Below are positions 34,574 through 42,536 of a DNA stretch of 64,000 nt, piece by piece. The stretch's first letter is position 1; each line of letters opens with the position of its first letter. The position numbers and the translations under genes were made by a program. Below the pieces are notes generated by a model. The model had not been told where the DNA came from. It made no database searches and was given only the letters and a program-made list of their open reading frames with translations. Source of the stretch: Gordonia effusa NBRC 100432 (GTDB lineage: Bacteria; Actinomycetota; Actinomycetes; Mycobacteriales; Mycobacteriaceae); the NCBI RefSeq assembly GCF_000241305.1, contig NZ_BAEH01000046.1, forward strand, positions 38,726-102,725, read 5' to 3'.

Positions 34574-36004
34574 TCATAGCTTTTTAACGGCCCGCACCTT
34601 TCCCCCGTCACTCGGAATCATTGTCACGTTGCGATGGTGTGGTTTTTCGCCCGGACGGTCGTGGGTCTCCAGGTCGACGCGACGCAGGATCTCGGTCACG
34701 ACGATTCGCAATTCGGCCATGGCGAGCGCGGCCCCCAGACAACGACGGTTGCCTCCGCCGAATGGCATCAGCGTCTGCGGCGATGGCTTGGTCTCCCGGA
34801 ACCGCTCGACGTCGAAGGCGAATGGCCGCGGATAAATCTCGTCGCGATGATGCAACAACAGAATGCTCACTAGCGCGACGGTGCCGGCATCAACATGATG
34901 ACCGCCAAAGTCCCAGGGCACCAACATCTCTCGCGCCACCATCGGCACCACGGGCCGACTACGCATCGATTCGTTGACCAATGCCTCGACCGCGTCCTCG
35001 CCGTCTCCCGCGCGTACCTCATCGCGGACTTTCAGGTACTGGTCTCGATGCCGAGTCAACCGCTCGAAGGTCCAGGCAACGCTATTCGACGTAGTCTCAT
35101 GTCCGGCGAGCACCAGGGTCATCAGCTCGTCACGGATCTCGTCGTCGGACAGCGCGCCGCCCGACTCATCCCGCGCATCGAGCAACACCGAAAGAATATC
35201 GTTGCCGCCCAAGCTGTTTCGACGTTCGGCGATGACTCGATAGACCGCTCGGTCAACCGGCTTGAGTGCCCATCTGGTAAAGCCGATCGGCTCGGGGTTG
35301 CGAGCGTTGATCAGCTGCGCGACGGTGGCCGCTGGCCACGTGGAACGACGCAGTAACCGGATAATCTCGGCTCTAAGGGCACGCTCGGCCGGCGTCGGAG
35401 CGCGCTGATCGCCGATTCCGAATACCGCCGCCATGATCACATCGAGCGTGATCTGTTGTCCCAGATCAGCCAGCTCGATGACCTCGCCGACTTTCCAGGT
35501 GTCGATAGCCCGTGTCGTGGCTCGAGCGATGTCCTCTCGATAACTCGCCACCGACTTCCCATGAAAATGCGGCATAAGAAGTGCTCGTTGACGTTTATGC
35601 CGCGCGCCGATCGAGGTGAGCACCGACTCGGAACCGAGGATCGGGCGCAGCGGGGACATTCGCGTTGCCGACGGGGCGATCGACGGGTCCGCGACCATTA
35701 ACGACTTGATATGCCCCGGATCGCTAAGTACGACGGTTCGGCCGGCCCCGCCGATCAGCTCATAGCGCAGTAGCGGCGTATTCGCGGCATCCGCGAATAA
35801 CGTGTCACCTTGCCTCAGAACTAGTCGCAGTGACTCTCGAATCGAATGCGGTGACACTTTCACCACCGGATGCGTATCAGTGGTCGGCAGGTCACCGATC
35901 GGCCCCGCCGTTGACTGCCCAACGACAATCCCGCTAAGCGCGTCCGGATCGCCGAGATGCCAACGTTCTCCGGTCAACCCCGTCCGCATGATCGTTGATG
36001 TCAT
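34574..36004 (-). CDS. Cytochrome P450
   Basis: Heme-thiolate monooxygenase, 476 residues. It shows the I-helix AGHETTSNSVAW (oxygen activation), the K-helix ExxR in NESMRSRPVVP and the heme loop PFGGGNRRCLGAALA with the cysteine ligand. The substrate is unknown. The start at 36004 has GGGAGG 6 nt upstream. Its ATG shares a base with the stop of a 60-residue membrane protein gene (TGATG), so the two are translationally coupled. It is divergent from a two-component system that may control it. Confidence 0.93.
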   Translation of the reverse strand: MTSTIMRTGLTGERWHLGDPDALSGIVVGQSTAGPIGDLPTTDTHPVVKVSPHSIRESLRLVLRQGDTLFADAANTPLLRYELIGGAGRTVVLSDPGHIKSLMVADPSIAPSATRMSPLRPILGSESVLTSIGARHKRQRALLMPHFHGKSVASYREDIARATTRAIDTWKVGEVIELADLGQQITLDVIMAAVFGIGDQRAPTPAERALRAEIIRLLRRSTWPAATVAQLINARNPEPIGFTRWALKPVDRAVYRVIAERRNSLGGNDILSVLLDARDESGGALSDDEIRDELMTLVLAGHETTSNSVAWTFERLTRHRDQYLKVRDEVRAGDGEDAVEALVNESMRSRPVVPMVAREMLVPWDFGGHHVDAGTVALVSILLLHHRDEIYPRPFAFDVERFRETKPSPQTLMPFGGGNRRCLGAALAMAELRIVVTEILRRVDLETHDRPGEKPHHRNVTMIPSDGGKVRAVKKL

Positions 36005-36186
36005 CAGTTCCCTCCCAGTGCCGATATCCACCGGCCTCGACGTCGATGTACAGGCCGATCACGGATCGCGTCCCGCCTGTTCATCGCGGCACGAGTTTCC
36101 CTCGCCTGCCAATTGAGCCCGGATCCATCGTGCATCAGATACAGGCTCGCCACCAGTAAAACGATTGCCATCACCGTGATCTCCAT
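36004..36186 (-). CDS. Small single-pass membrane protein coupled to the P450
   Basis: 60 residues: a short N-terminus, one membrane helix (ITVMAIVLLVASLYLM, about residues 3-18), then a strongly basic cytosolic tail. Its stop overlaps the P450 start by one base. It might help place the soluble bacterial P450 at the membrane; this is inferred from coupling and topology only. Confidence 0.55.
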   Translation of the reverse strand: MEITVMAIVLLVASLYLMHDGSGLNWQARETRAAMNRRDAIRDRPVHRRRGRWISALGGN

Positions 36187-36239
36187 GACTAAACGCTAAT
36201 CCGCGAAGTCGCGCTGGTCAGTGGCCCCGGGACGGAACT

Positions 36240-36261
36240 ATCCGCCCGACTTCGGGCGGAT
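36240..36261. promoter_or_regulatory. Perfect 10-2-10 palindrome between P450 operon and two-component genes
   Basis: ATCCGCCCGA-CT-TCGGGCGGAT is a perfect inverted repeat in the 131-bp divergent region. Its position suits an operator for both transcripts, for example for the response regulator at 37522. Confidence 0.5.
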
Positions 36262-36317
36262 GTGGTGTCCTCCCCGAGTAGGATTCGCCGACGCGGTAAG
36301 AGCGATAAAATGCGCTG

Positions 36318-37529
36318 GTGCATTGGCTGCTGATGCGAACCCGTCGGACCCTGGCCCTGCTGGGCTACGAGTACCCGCCGTCGTATCTGCTGATTGCGTG
36401 GGCCGGGTATGCGCTGACCGTCGTGACCGCTGCGGCGGACCGTATCGTTCGCGGACTGGACGGCAACCAGTGGTTGGGCGTCGTTGCCGCGACGTGCGCG
36501 GGTCTTGCGCCGTTGACCGGCGTCTGCCACACGCGACGAATCTGGAAACCGATGCTCACCGTCATGACAGCCGTGACAGTCGGGTTGTTTTGGATAGTCC
36601 CGGTGCAGGCCGACGCCGCTGCGCTGCTACTAGTCATTTCGGTGACCATGTCGTCCGCGGTGGCTCGGCCCAGCGAGAACATCTTCGATGTCGTGGCGCT
36701 TCTTTCGGTGCTGGGTGCCGGAGTGGCCATCGACCGTGTCGAGCAAGGATGGCTCATCGCCGCGATGATCTGTTTCGGGGTGGCGGTCGGCAGGCTACTT
36801 CAGGCGCAGTTGCTGCTCCTACGGCGTGAGCGGCAGGCACGTGCGTCGCAGGCCGTCCTCGACCGCGCCGGGATGGCACGCGAAATTCACGACGTCGTGG
36901 CGCACTCACTGAGCATCGTGCTGCTCAATGTCACCGGTGCGCGACGCGCGTTGCAGCAGGATGCCGACACCGAGGAGGCTTTGGCGGCATTGAAAGATGC
37001 CGAGGCGCAAGGCCGTACCGCCATGACTGACGTCCGACGCACCATCGAACTGCTGCGGACCGAGGGCGAGTCCGAATTCGCCCAACCCGGCGTCGATGAC
37101 CTACCGGCCCTAGTAGACACGTTTCAACGAGCGGGAACGTCGGTGGCATACAACGCACTGCCCTTGCCCCAAGAGCTCAGCAGCGCAACGGAATTGGCGA
37201 TCTATCGCATTGCGCAAGAATCGCTGTCGAACGCGAGCCGACACGCACCGGGCGCACCGATAGAAGTGACCATTGCGCCCGCTCACGCCGGCGTGCTGGT
37301 GGTGGTGCTTAACGACATTTCCGAAGACACTCGACGGCGCGCAGGCGGATCTGGGCTCAGCGGCATGCGCTCGCGAGCCGAACTCCTCGGCGGGTACTTG
37401 ACGGTGGGACGACACAGCAATCAGTGGCGGGTCGAGGCATTCATTCCGGTTCCGGAGTCGTGCCCGGATGACGGCTACGGTGACGTGATGACCAAACGCG
37501 ACAACACGCACGCGGCGACCGATGGCTGA
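36318..37529 (+). CDS. Sensor histidine kinase (NarL-family partner, HisKA_3)
   Basis: 403 residues with about five to six membrane segments (35-175). Then comes a HisKA_3 dimerisation box with the phospho-accepting His in MAREIHDVVAHSLSIVLLNVTGARRAL, and a HATPase region (YRIAQESLSNASRHA, then GSGLSGMRSRAELLGG). No large extracellular domain, so it may sense something in the membrane, as DesK-like kinases do. It overlaps the regulator gene by 8 nt. Confidence 0.92.
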   Translation: MHWLLMRTRRTLALLGYEYPPSYLLIAWAGYALTVVTAAADRIVRGLDGNQWLGVVAATCAGLAPLTGVCHTRRIWKPMLTVMTAVTVGLFWIVPVQADAAALLLVISVTMSSAVARPSENIFDVVALLSVLGAGVAIDRVEQGWLIAAMICFGVAVGRLLQAQLLLLRRERQARASQAVLDRAGMAREIHDVVAHSLSIVLLNVTGARRALQQDADTEEALAALKDAEAQGRTAMTDVRRTIELLRTEGESEFAQPGVDDLPALVDTFQRAGTSVAYNALPLPQELSSATELAIYRIAQESLSNASRHAPGAPIEVTIAPAHAGVLVVVLNDISEDTRRRAGGSGLSGMRSRAELLGGYLTVGRHSNQWRVEAFIPVPESCPDDGYGDVMTKRDNTHAATDG

Positions 37530-38202
37530 GGACCTCATTCGCACTCTGCTTGTCGATGACCAGGAACTCGTGCGGTCGGGACTTCGGCGCATCCTTCGGC
37601 GCAAAGACGGCTTCGACGTCATCGGCGAGTGCGGCGATGGTGACGAGGTACTCGACGCGGTCGCCTCCTATCGGCCCGACGTCGTTGTAATGGACTTGCG
37701 GATGAAGCGGGTCAGCGGGATGGACGCGACGCGGAAACTCCGGGAAACACAGTCACCTCCACCGGTCCTCGCTCTTACGACATTCCGCGACGACGCGCTC
37801 CTCTCGGAAGCACTGCGCGCTGGCGCAGCCGGTTTCGTATTGAAAGACTCGTCGGCCGAAGAACTGATCCGCGCGGTGCGGCTGGTGGCTGCCGGTGAAG
37901 CTGTCCTCGACCCCGCGGTTACCGCCCGCGTACTCGACACCTACCGCGCCGCGGACTCGAATAATGACGCCAAGGGCACTCCGACTCCCGCGCTCTCGCG
38001 CCTCACCGCGCGGGAAAGGACGGTGCTCACCGCCCTTGGACGCGGCCTATCCAACGACGAGATCGCCGCTGAACTGGTTATTTCGGTGGTAACGGTCAAG
38101 AGTCACATAAGTAGCATCTTCGCCAAATTGGACGTGCGAGACCGTGCGGGTGCCATCGTCTTCGCCTTCGACAACGGTTTGGTCACTCCCAGAGCGCATT
38201 GA
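37522..38202 (+). CDS. NarL/LuxR-type response regulator
   Basis: 226 residues: a receiver domain (TLLVDDQELVRSGLRRIL, phospho-acceptor Asp58 in VVVMDLRM, Lys in GFVLKDSS) and a C-terminal LuxR helix-turn-helix (LTARERTVLTALGRGLSNDEIAAELVISVVTVKSHISSIFAKLDVRDRAGAI). It is paired with the upstream kinase. The nearby palindrome at 36240 is a candidate target. Confidence 0.93.
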   Translation: MAEDLIRTLLVDDQELVRSGLRRILRRKDGFDVIGECGDGDEVLDAVASYRPDVVVMDLRMKRVSGMDATRKLRETQSPPPVLALTTFRDDALLSEALRAGAAGFVLKDSSAEELIRAVRLVAAGEAVLDPAVTARVLDTYRAADSNNDAKGTPTPALSRLTARERTVLTALGRGLSNDEIAAELVISVVTVKSHISSIFAKLDVRDRAGAIVFAFDNGLVTPRAH

Positions 38203-38424
38203 CTCCAATAAAGAATATGTGGCTTGCCTCACATTCCGATAAGGCGTCGGGCCGCTACCCAGCACAAACCGAAAGTCGGCTGGATTCACTCTGACAAATC
38301 ACCTTCAACACTTTGGCTCATCGGCAACAGTTGTGTAACGATGGAACAGCGCATTTGTGGGGAAAGGCGCCGGCCTCCGCTCGCGGGGCCCGACTTTGCA
38401 AACGAAACGTAAGGGTTCGACTCA

Positions 38425-39096
38425 GTGCTGACTACTAAGCGTTCAGGACGTACGCGCCTGTTCACACGACTTCTGACCACCATTATCGGTGTTCTCGCCG
38501 TGATGGCATCGCTGCCCGCACTGGCCAGCGCCGCGCCGGTCACCATCATCCCGGGCCTTCCCCCGATCGAGATCCCCGGTGCTCCGACCACTCCGAAGCC
38601 AAAGCCAAAGCCGAAGGCTCCGAAGACCACGACTCCGACCACACCAGCTGCCCCGGCGATTCCGAATGTGAAGACGTCGACCGGCTGGATCGCCCTCGCC
38701 CAGGACTCGACCCATCAGATCACCTGGTGGCACAACGGCGAGGTCGTCAAGACCATGCCGATCTCGATGGGCACCAACGACCACCCGACTCCGAACGGTG
38801 TGTACTACACCGACGAGAAGTACCGGGATATGTACATGGATTCGTCGACCTACGGCGTGCCGATCGACTCGCCAGAGGGCTACCGCACCTACGTCGAGTA
38901 CGCGACTCGCATGTCCAGCGACGGTATCTTCATCCATGCCGCCCCTTGGTCGGTTGCTCAGCAGGGCAAGAGCAACGCGAGCCACGGCTGCATCAACATC
39001 TCCACGGCCAATGGCAAGTGGGTATACGACACCATCCCGCGTAACACCCCGATCGTCGTTCGCGGCACCGTCGGCGGCAAATACGACGGAAACTGA
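38425..39096 (+). CDS. Secreted L,D-transpeptidase (YkuD domain)
   Basis: 223 residues. The signal peptide (RLLTTIIGVLAVMASLPALASAAP) is cut near residue 37. A proline/lysine-rich stalk (KPKPKPKAPKTTTPTTP) follows, then one YkuD domain with the active-site motif IHAAPWSV...SHGCINIST. It would make or edit 3-3 peptidoglycan cross-links, or link proteins to the wall. It lacks the Ig-like domains of the main mycobacterial LdtA/B enzymes, so it resembles the short type. A GTG start is used. The 222 bp upstream hold no gene. Confidence 0.92.
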   Translation: MLTTKRSGRTRLFTRLLTTIIGVLAVMASLPALASAAPVTIIPGLPPIEIPGAPTTPKPKPKPKAPKTTTPTTPAAPAIPNVKTSTGWIALAQDSTHQITWWHNGEVVKTMPISMGTNDHPTPNGVYYTDEKYRDMYMDSSTYGVPIDSPEGYRTYVEYATRMSSDGIFIHAAPWSVAQQGKSNASHGCINISTANGKWVYDTIPRNTPIVVRGTVGGKYDGN

Positions 39097-39111
39097 TTCG
39101 TAGAATCACCG

Positions 39112-39155
39112 CGTCAAGGGCCGGACTTCCCGAGGGGGAGGTCCGGCCCTTGACG
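39112..39155 (+). terminator. Intrinsic-type hairpin after the L,D-transpeptidase
   Basis: CGTCAAGGGCCGGACTTCCC pairs with GGGAGGTCCGGCCCTTGACG around GAGG, a stem of 20 with one mismatch. It lies 16 bp after the stop and 28 bp before the next gene. Confidence 0.85.
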
Positions 39156-39183
39156 TATTGCCGGTACCGATTGGAGGCCCGCT

Positions 39184-39834
39184 ATGCCCAACAACCACTA
39201 TCACCACCTGGCCTTCGGCGACCGGGCTCTCGCGCGGCAGCAAAGCAACGGTAGTTTCGTCGCCTACGGCGCGGAGACATCTCGAGCCGACGACGGACCC
39301 GAGCCACTGGATCAGCGCGCGGTCAACCTGTTGACCGAATCGTTCCAGTTCCACCTGGCAACCGTCACCCCGCACGGCTGGCCGTACGTTCAATATCGCA
39401 GTGGCCCGCCGGGATTCATCCACCACCTCGGCGGGAACCGCATCGGCTTCGCCGACCATCGCGGCAACGCACAGTATGTGTCGGTCGGCAATATCGAAAC
39501 CAGTGGTCGGGTCGCCATGTTCGTCGCCGACTATCCCCGACGACGTCGGGTGAAGCTGTTCGGGCACGCCCGGGTCATCGACGCCGCTGACAACCCGCAG
39601 TTGCTCGATGACCTTCGGCGGGTCGGCGACTTACGAATCAGCGCACACTGTGAGCGCTCGATCATCATCGACGTCGAGGCGCTCGATTGGAATTGTTCGC
39701 GCAGCATGGTTCCGCAGTACACGCAGGAGTACGTCAGCGAGTTGACGTCGGGCTATGTCACCGCGATCGACGACCTGCGCGACGAGGTAGCCGAGTTGCG
39801 CCGTCAACTCACGCGGCATGAGCCGTCGGATTGA
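39184..39834 (+). CDS. Pyridoxamine-5'-phosphate-oxidase-like flavin/split-barrel protein
   Basis: 216 residues with the split-barrel pattern of PNPOx-like proteins: FHLATVTPHGWPYVQYRSGPPGF, IGFADHRGNAQYVSVGN, RVAMFVADYPRRRRVKLFGHARV. A C-terminal helix (IDDLRDEVAELRRQL) may be a coiled coil. These proteins usually bind FMN, F420 or heme; which applies here cannot be told. GGAGG lies just before the ATG. Its end overlaps the convergent hydrolase gene by 26 bp. Confidence 0.85.
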   Translation: MPNNHYHHLAFGDRALARQQSNGSFVAYGAETSRADDGPEPLDQRAVNLLTESFQFHLATVTPHGWPYVQYRSGPPGFIHHLGGNRIGFADHRGNAQYVSVGNIETSGRVAMFVADYPRRRRVKLFGHARVIDAADNPQLLDDLRRVGDLRISAHCERSIIIDVEALDWNCSRSMVPQYTQEYVSELTSGYVTAIDDLRDEVAELRRQLTRHEPSD

Positions 39835-40849
39835 CAATGGGAGTCTGCGTCGGCGCGGTGAACGTCGCCTCAACTTGCATCCAGCGCGCCAATATTTCAC
39901 ATCCGGTCGCCTCGCATTCGGTGAGCGAACTCGAACGATAGGGCTCGGCCGCATAGGACGTATGCCGACCGCCACGGCTATTGCGCAGAGCCAGTCCACG
40001 CCAACTGAGCACGGACGGGAGGTAGCCGGAGACTTCCCGCACTGCCACCGCCAGTCGGCCGATGTCGCGACGCCACTGAGCCGGCGACACCGCCGTTCGC
40101 GTCGAATTCTGAAATCTGTTGCTACGCAATACTTCCCACACCGATAACAGCCAGCCGCGGATCGCACGCACACTGGTGAAGCCCAGCTGGCCGGTCAGGT
40201 CGGCAACATCGCGAATCAACGAATCGGCGCTGGCATTACAGATCATGTCGTCGGCCGCTCCCACCCAATAGGCAGGCACGGCATCGACCCGACCCAACGA
40301 CTCATCCCCCGCTCCGGCCACCCCGAATCCATCACAGCCATCGACCACACCGACAGGCTGATGTGGGTCAGCGACGAGCCCCGCCCCGACGATCCGGCCA
40401 AGGGCCGCCGGTTCGGTTTCGCTAAGCCAAGCGATAAGACGTCGAACCACCACGGCGCCTTGCGAATAGCCGAGCAACATCACCGGTCCGGAAACCGCTT
40501 CGAAGGCACTTGCAAGATTCGCGCAACCAATTCGCACACTGTCGTCGTATGCCATGCCGGAGAACTGCGTCGCGGGGCCATAGCTCGCCGGATAGGGCAC
40601 CCAGATCGGGCTAAAGCGGCTGTCGAGATTAGCCGTTACTCGCTCCAGCATCCCGGAAACGTCGGTGCGAGTATCGCCGACCCACGACTCACCGGTGCCG
40701 CCGACGACGAGCACACTGATCTGCGGAACTGAAGTCACCCCACGATTGTTGCCGCGAAAGTTGAGAACTGCGCGCACCGCTGCTGAGAACAGTGTGTGGA
40801 TCGCGATGGCGGTTGTCCAAGAGCCCCTGTCAGGGGTGTCAAAGATCAC
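39809..40849 (-). CDS. Cutinase/PE-PPE-like alpha/beta hydrolase
   Basis: 346 residues. The N-terminal half has the cutinase-type strand VLVVGGTGESWVGDTR, the nucleophile elbow MLLGYSQGAVVVRRL, and LVADPHQP. Actinobacterial relatives include PE-PPE-domain esterases and LysB-type mycolyl-arabinogalactan esterases. No clear signal peptide is seen. The C-terminal third has no recognised domain. The start is uncertain; the reading MIFDTPDRGSW is the longest. It probably acts on an ester in lipid or envelope material. Confidence 0.75.
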   Translation of the reverse strand: MIFDTPDRGSWTTAIAIHTLFSAAVRAVLNFRGNNRGVTSVPQISVLVVGGTGESWVGDTRTDVSGMLERVTANLDSRFSPIWVPYPASYGPATQFSGMAYDDSVRIGCANLASAFEAVSGPVMLLGYSQGAVVVRRLIAWLSETEPAALGRIVGAGLVADPHQPVGVVDGCDGFGVAGAGDESLGRVDAVPAYWVGAADDMICNASADSLIRDVADLTGQLGFTSVRAIRGWLLSVWEVLRSNRFQNSTRTAVSPAQWRRDIGRLAVAVREVSGYLPSVLSWRGLALRNSRGGRHTSYAAEPYRSSSLTECEATGCEILARWMQVEATFTAPTQTPIVNPTAHAA

Positions 40850-40918
40850 GACCGATAGCGCCTCGGCTTGCGCGATCGCTGCCGGCGAATTGTATTGCTG
40901 GGGAGAGCCTTTGAGCGA

Positions 40919-41173
40919 CTAAGCGGCCGAATCAGGCGCATCTAGGCCCCTGACCACGGCAAACGTACCCAAGATCACATTGAAAGCCACCGTGGGAGCG
41001 AGGATATTGGATAGTGCAAGTCGTCCCACATACAAGGTAGTGATTCCGCAATGTTCGCCCGCATTCGTTCCATCTTCAGCGCTTCGCAAGAAGTTCAGCT
41101 CTACAACCGCATCCAGCAGGTGCCGAGTCGCAATCAGCGCGACGAGTTGCTGGTGATGGCGCAGCGCGCTCAC
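40919..41173 (-). CDS. Hypothetical 84-residue protein
   Basis: Reading MSALRHHQQLVALIATRHLLDAVVELNFL..., with a GTG start preceded by AGAGA. The C-terminal half is mildly hydrophobic (LALSNILAPTVAFNVILGTFAVV), perhaps one membrane helix. No family is recognised. It fills an otherwise empty 370-bp gap between the hydrolase gene and nei; whether it is translated is unsure. Confidence 0.35.
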   Translation of the reverse strand: MSALRHHQQLVALIATRHLLDAVVELNFLRSAEDGTNAGEHCGITTLYVGRLALSNILAPTVAFNVILGTFAVVRGLDAPDSAA

Positions 41174-41221
41174 ATTCTCTGAAAGACGCTGTAGCTCAAT
41201 AGCTTTCAGCGCAACGGATCG

Positions 41222-42043
41222 CTAGGTCTGGCAGCCGGGGCACCAGAACAGGTTTCGGCCGTCGAGGGTCGACGTCCGCACCTCAGTCCCGCAGATTCGG
41301 CACTTCTCCCCCGCTCGCCGATAAACATAGGTGCGCGGACGATCCACCGCATACGACGGCGCACCATGATCATGTTCGGCGCGTACCACGTGCATCTTGC
41401 CGCGTCGGACGCCAATTGGCATGAGTCTCAACAAATCACGCCATATGCCGTCAAACTCGCCACGGGAGATCTGTTTGCCTTCACGCAGCGGATCGATGCC
41501 CGCGCGGAACAACACCTCGGCCCGATAGACATTCCCGATGCCGGCGATCACCTTCTGATCCATCAGCAGGGCGCCGATCGGCCGGGCCGACCGCGAGATC
41601 GCTTCATAAGCCAGTGACGGGTCGGCGTCGGCTCGCAGCGGATCGGGGCCGAGCCGCGCCACTAGGGCATCGAGCTCATCCGGGGCAATCAGCGCACATT
41701 GGTTGGGTCCACGCAGATCGATACCGACCTGTGCCCCGACGACGCGCATCCGCACCTGACCGACGGGCTCGGCCATCGGTGTGGTCCCTTCGGTGAAAGC
41801 GCCGTACAGCCCGAGATGGATATGGACCAGGCGCTCATCGGCACGCGAGCGGCCGGCGCCGACCGGCCGATAGGACTGCACCAGGTGTTTGCCCCACGCT
41901 TGAGCACGCGCGAACACCATGCCGTCAAGAATCGCCGCCTCGGTGGCGAAACGTCCCTGCGGACTGCTGACCGCGACCACCTGTCCACCCAGGAGACGCT
42001 GCTGTCGCCGGGCCAGCCGGTGCAGCGTATGCCCCTCGGGCAT
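41222..42043 (-). CDS. nei: Fpg/Nei family DNA glycosylase/AP lyase
   Basis: Base-excision repair enzyme for oxidised bases, 273 residues. The catalytic N-terminus PEGHTLHRLARR has Pro2 and Glu3. The helix-two-turn-helix segment is LLMDQKVIAGIGNVYRAEVLF, and the C-terminal zinc finger is CRICG...CPGC with VYRRAGEKC before it. By position and sequence it matches mycobacterial Nei1 (Rv2464c). It starts one base after the rpiB stop, so both are in one operon. Confidence 0.93.
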   Translation of the reverse strand: MPEGHTLHRLARRQQRLLGGQVVAVSSPQGRFATEAAILDGMVFARAQAWGKHLVQSYRPVGAGRSRADERLVHIHLGLYGAFTEGTTPMAEPVGQVRMRVVGAQVGIDLRGPNQCALIAPDELDALVARLGPDPLRADADPSLAYEAISRSARPIGALLMDQKVIAGIGNVYRAEVLFRAGIDPLREGKQISRGEFDGIWRDLLRLMPIGVRRGKMHVVRAEHDHGAPSYAVDRPRTYVYRRAGEKCRICGTEVRTSTLDGRNLFWCPGCQT

Positions 42044-42514
42044 CTACTCCGGCAGCGCCGGTGCGACGCCGGTGCGCTCGTATTCGGCCAGGATGTCGAT
42101 ACGGCGCTGATGCCGAGGCTCTTGTGACCACGGCGTCGACAGGAAGGCATCGACGATGGCCAACGCTTCCTCTTTGCTGTGCATCCGCCCGCCAATGCCG
42201 ATGAGTTGCGCGTTGTTGTGCTGGCGCGCCAACTGCGCGGTCTCGACACTCCACGCCAGCGCGCATCGCGCGCCGGGAACCTTGTTGGCAGCGATCTGCT
42301 CACCATTTCCGCTGCCGCCCAACACAATTCCCAAACTTCCGGGATCTGCGACGGTGCGCTGCGCGGCTGCGACGCAGAACGCGGGGTAGTCGTCGAGCGC
42401 ATCGTATTCAAGGGCTCCGCAATCGACTACGTCGTGACCGCCAGACGCCAGATGTTCGGCGATCTGATTCTTCAATTCGAAACCGGCATGGTCGGCACCT
42501 AGATAGACACGCAT
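42044..42514 (-). CDS. rpiB: Ribose-5-phosphate isomerase B
   Basis: Interconverts ribose-5-phosphate and ribulose-5-phosphate. The 156 residues show RVYLGADHAGFELKNQI, DYPAFCVAAAQ, LGIVLGGSGNGEQIAANKVPGARCAL and ARQHNNAQLIGIGGR. The start at 42514 fits the family and has a TATAGT box 6 nt upstream. It is followed directly by nei. Confidence 0.95.
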   Translation of the reverse strand: MRVYLGADHAGFELKNQIAEHLASGGHDVVDCGALEYDALDDYPAFCVAAAQRTVADPGSLGIVLGGSGNGEQIAANKVPGARCALAWSVETAQLARQHNNAQLIGIGGRMHSKEEALAIVDAFLSTPWSQEPRHQRRIDILAEYERTGVAPALPE

Positions 42515-42520
42515 GGCGCC

Positions 42521-42530
42521 ACTATAGATT
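42521..42530. promoter_or_regulatory. Overlapping bidirectional -10 pair between rpiB and the M48 gene
   Basis: In the 22-bp divergent gap, minus-strand TATAGT (42526-42521) is 6 nt before the rpiB ATG, and plus-strand TAGATT (42525-42530) is 6 nt before the GTG at 42537. The two boxes share two bases. Both transcripts would be leaderless. Confidence 0.6.
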
Positions 42531-42536
42531 GGACGC

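Noticed and set aside
38203..38424. Riboswitch (for example c-di-AMP type) before the L,D-transpeptidase gene.
   Set aside because: The region is GC-rich with some pairing, but I could not find the conserved core of any class I know.
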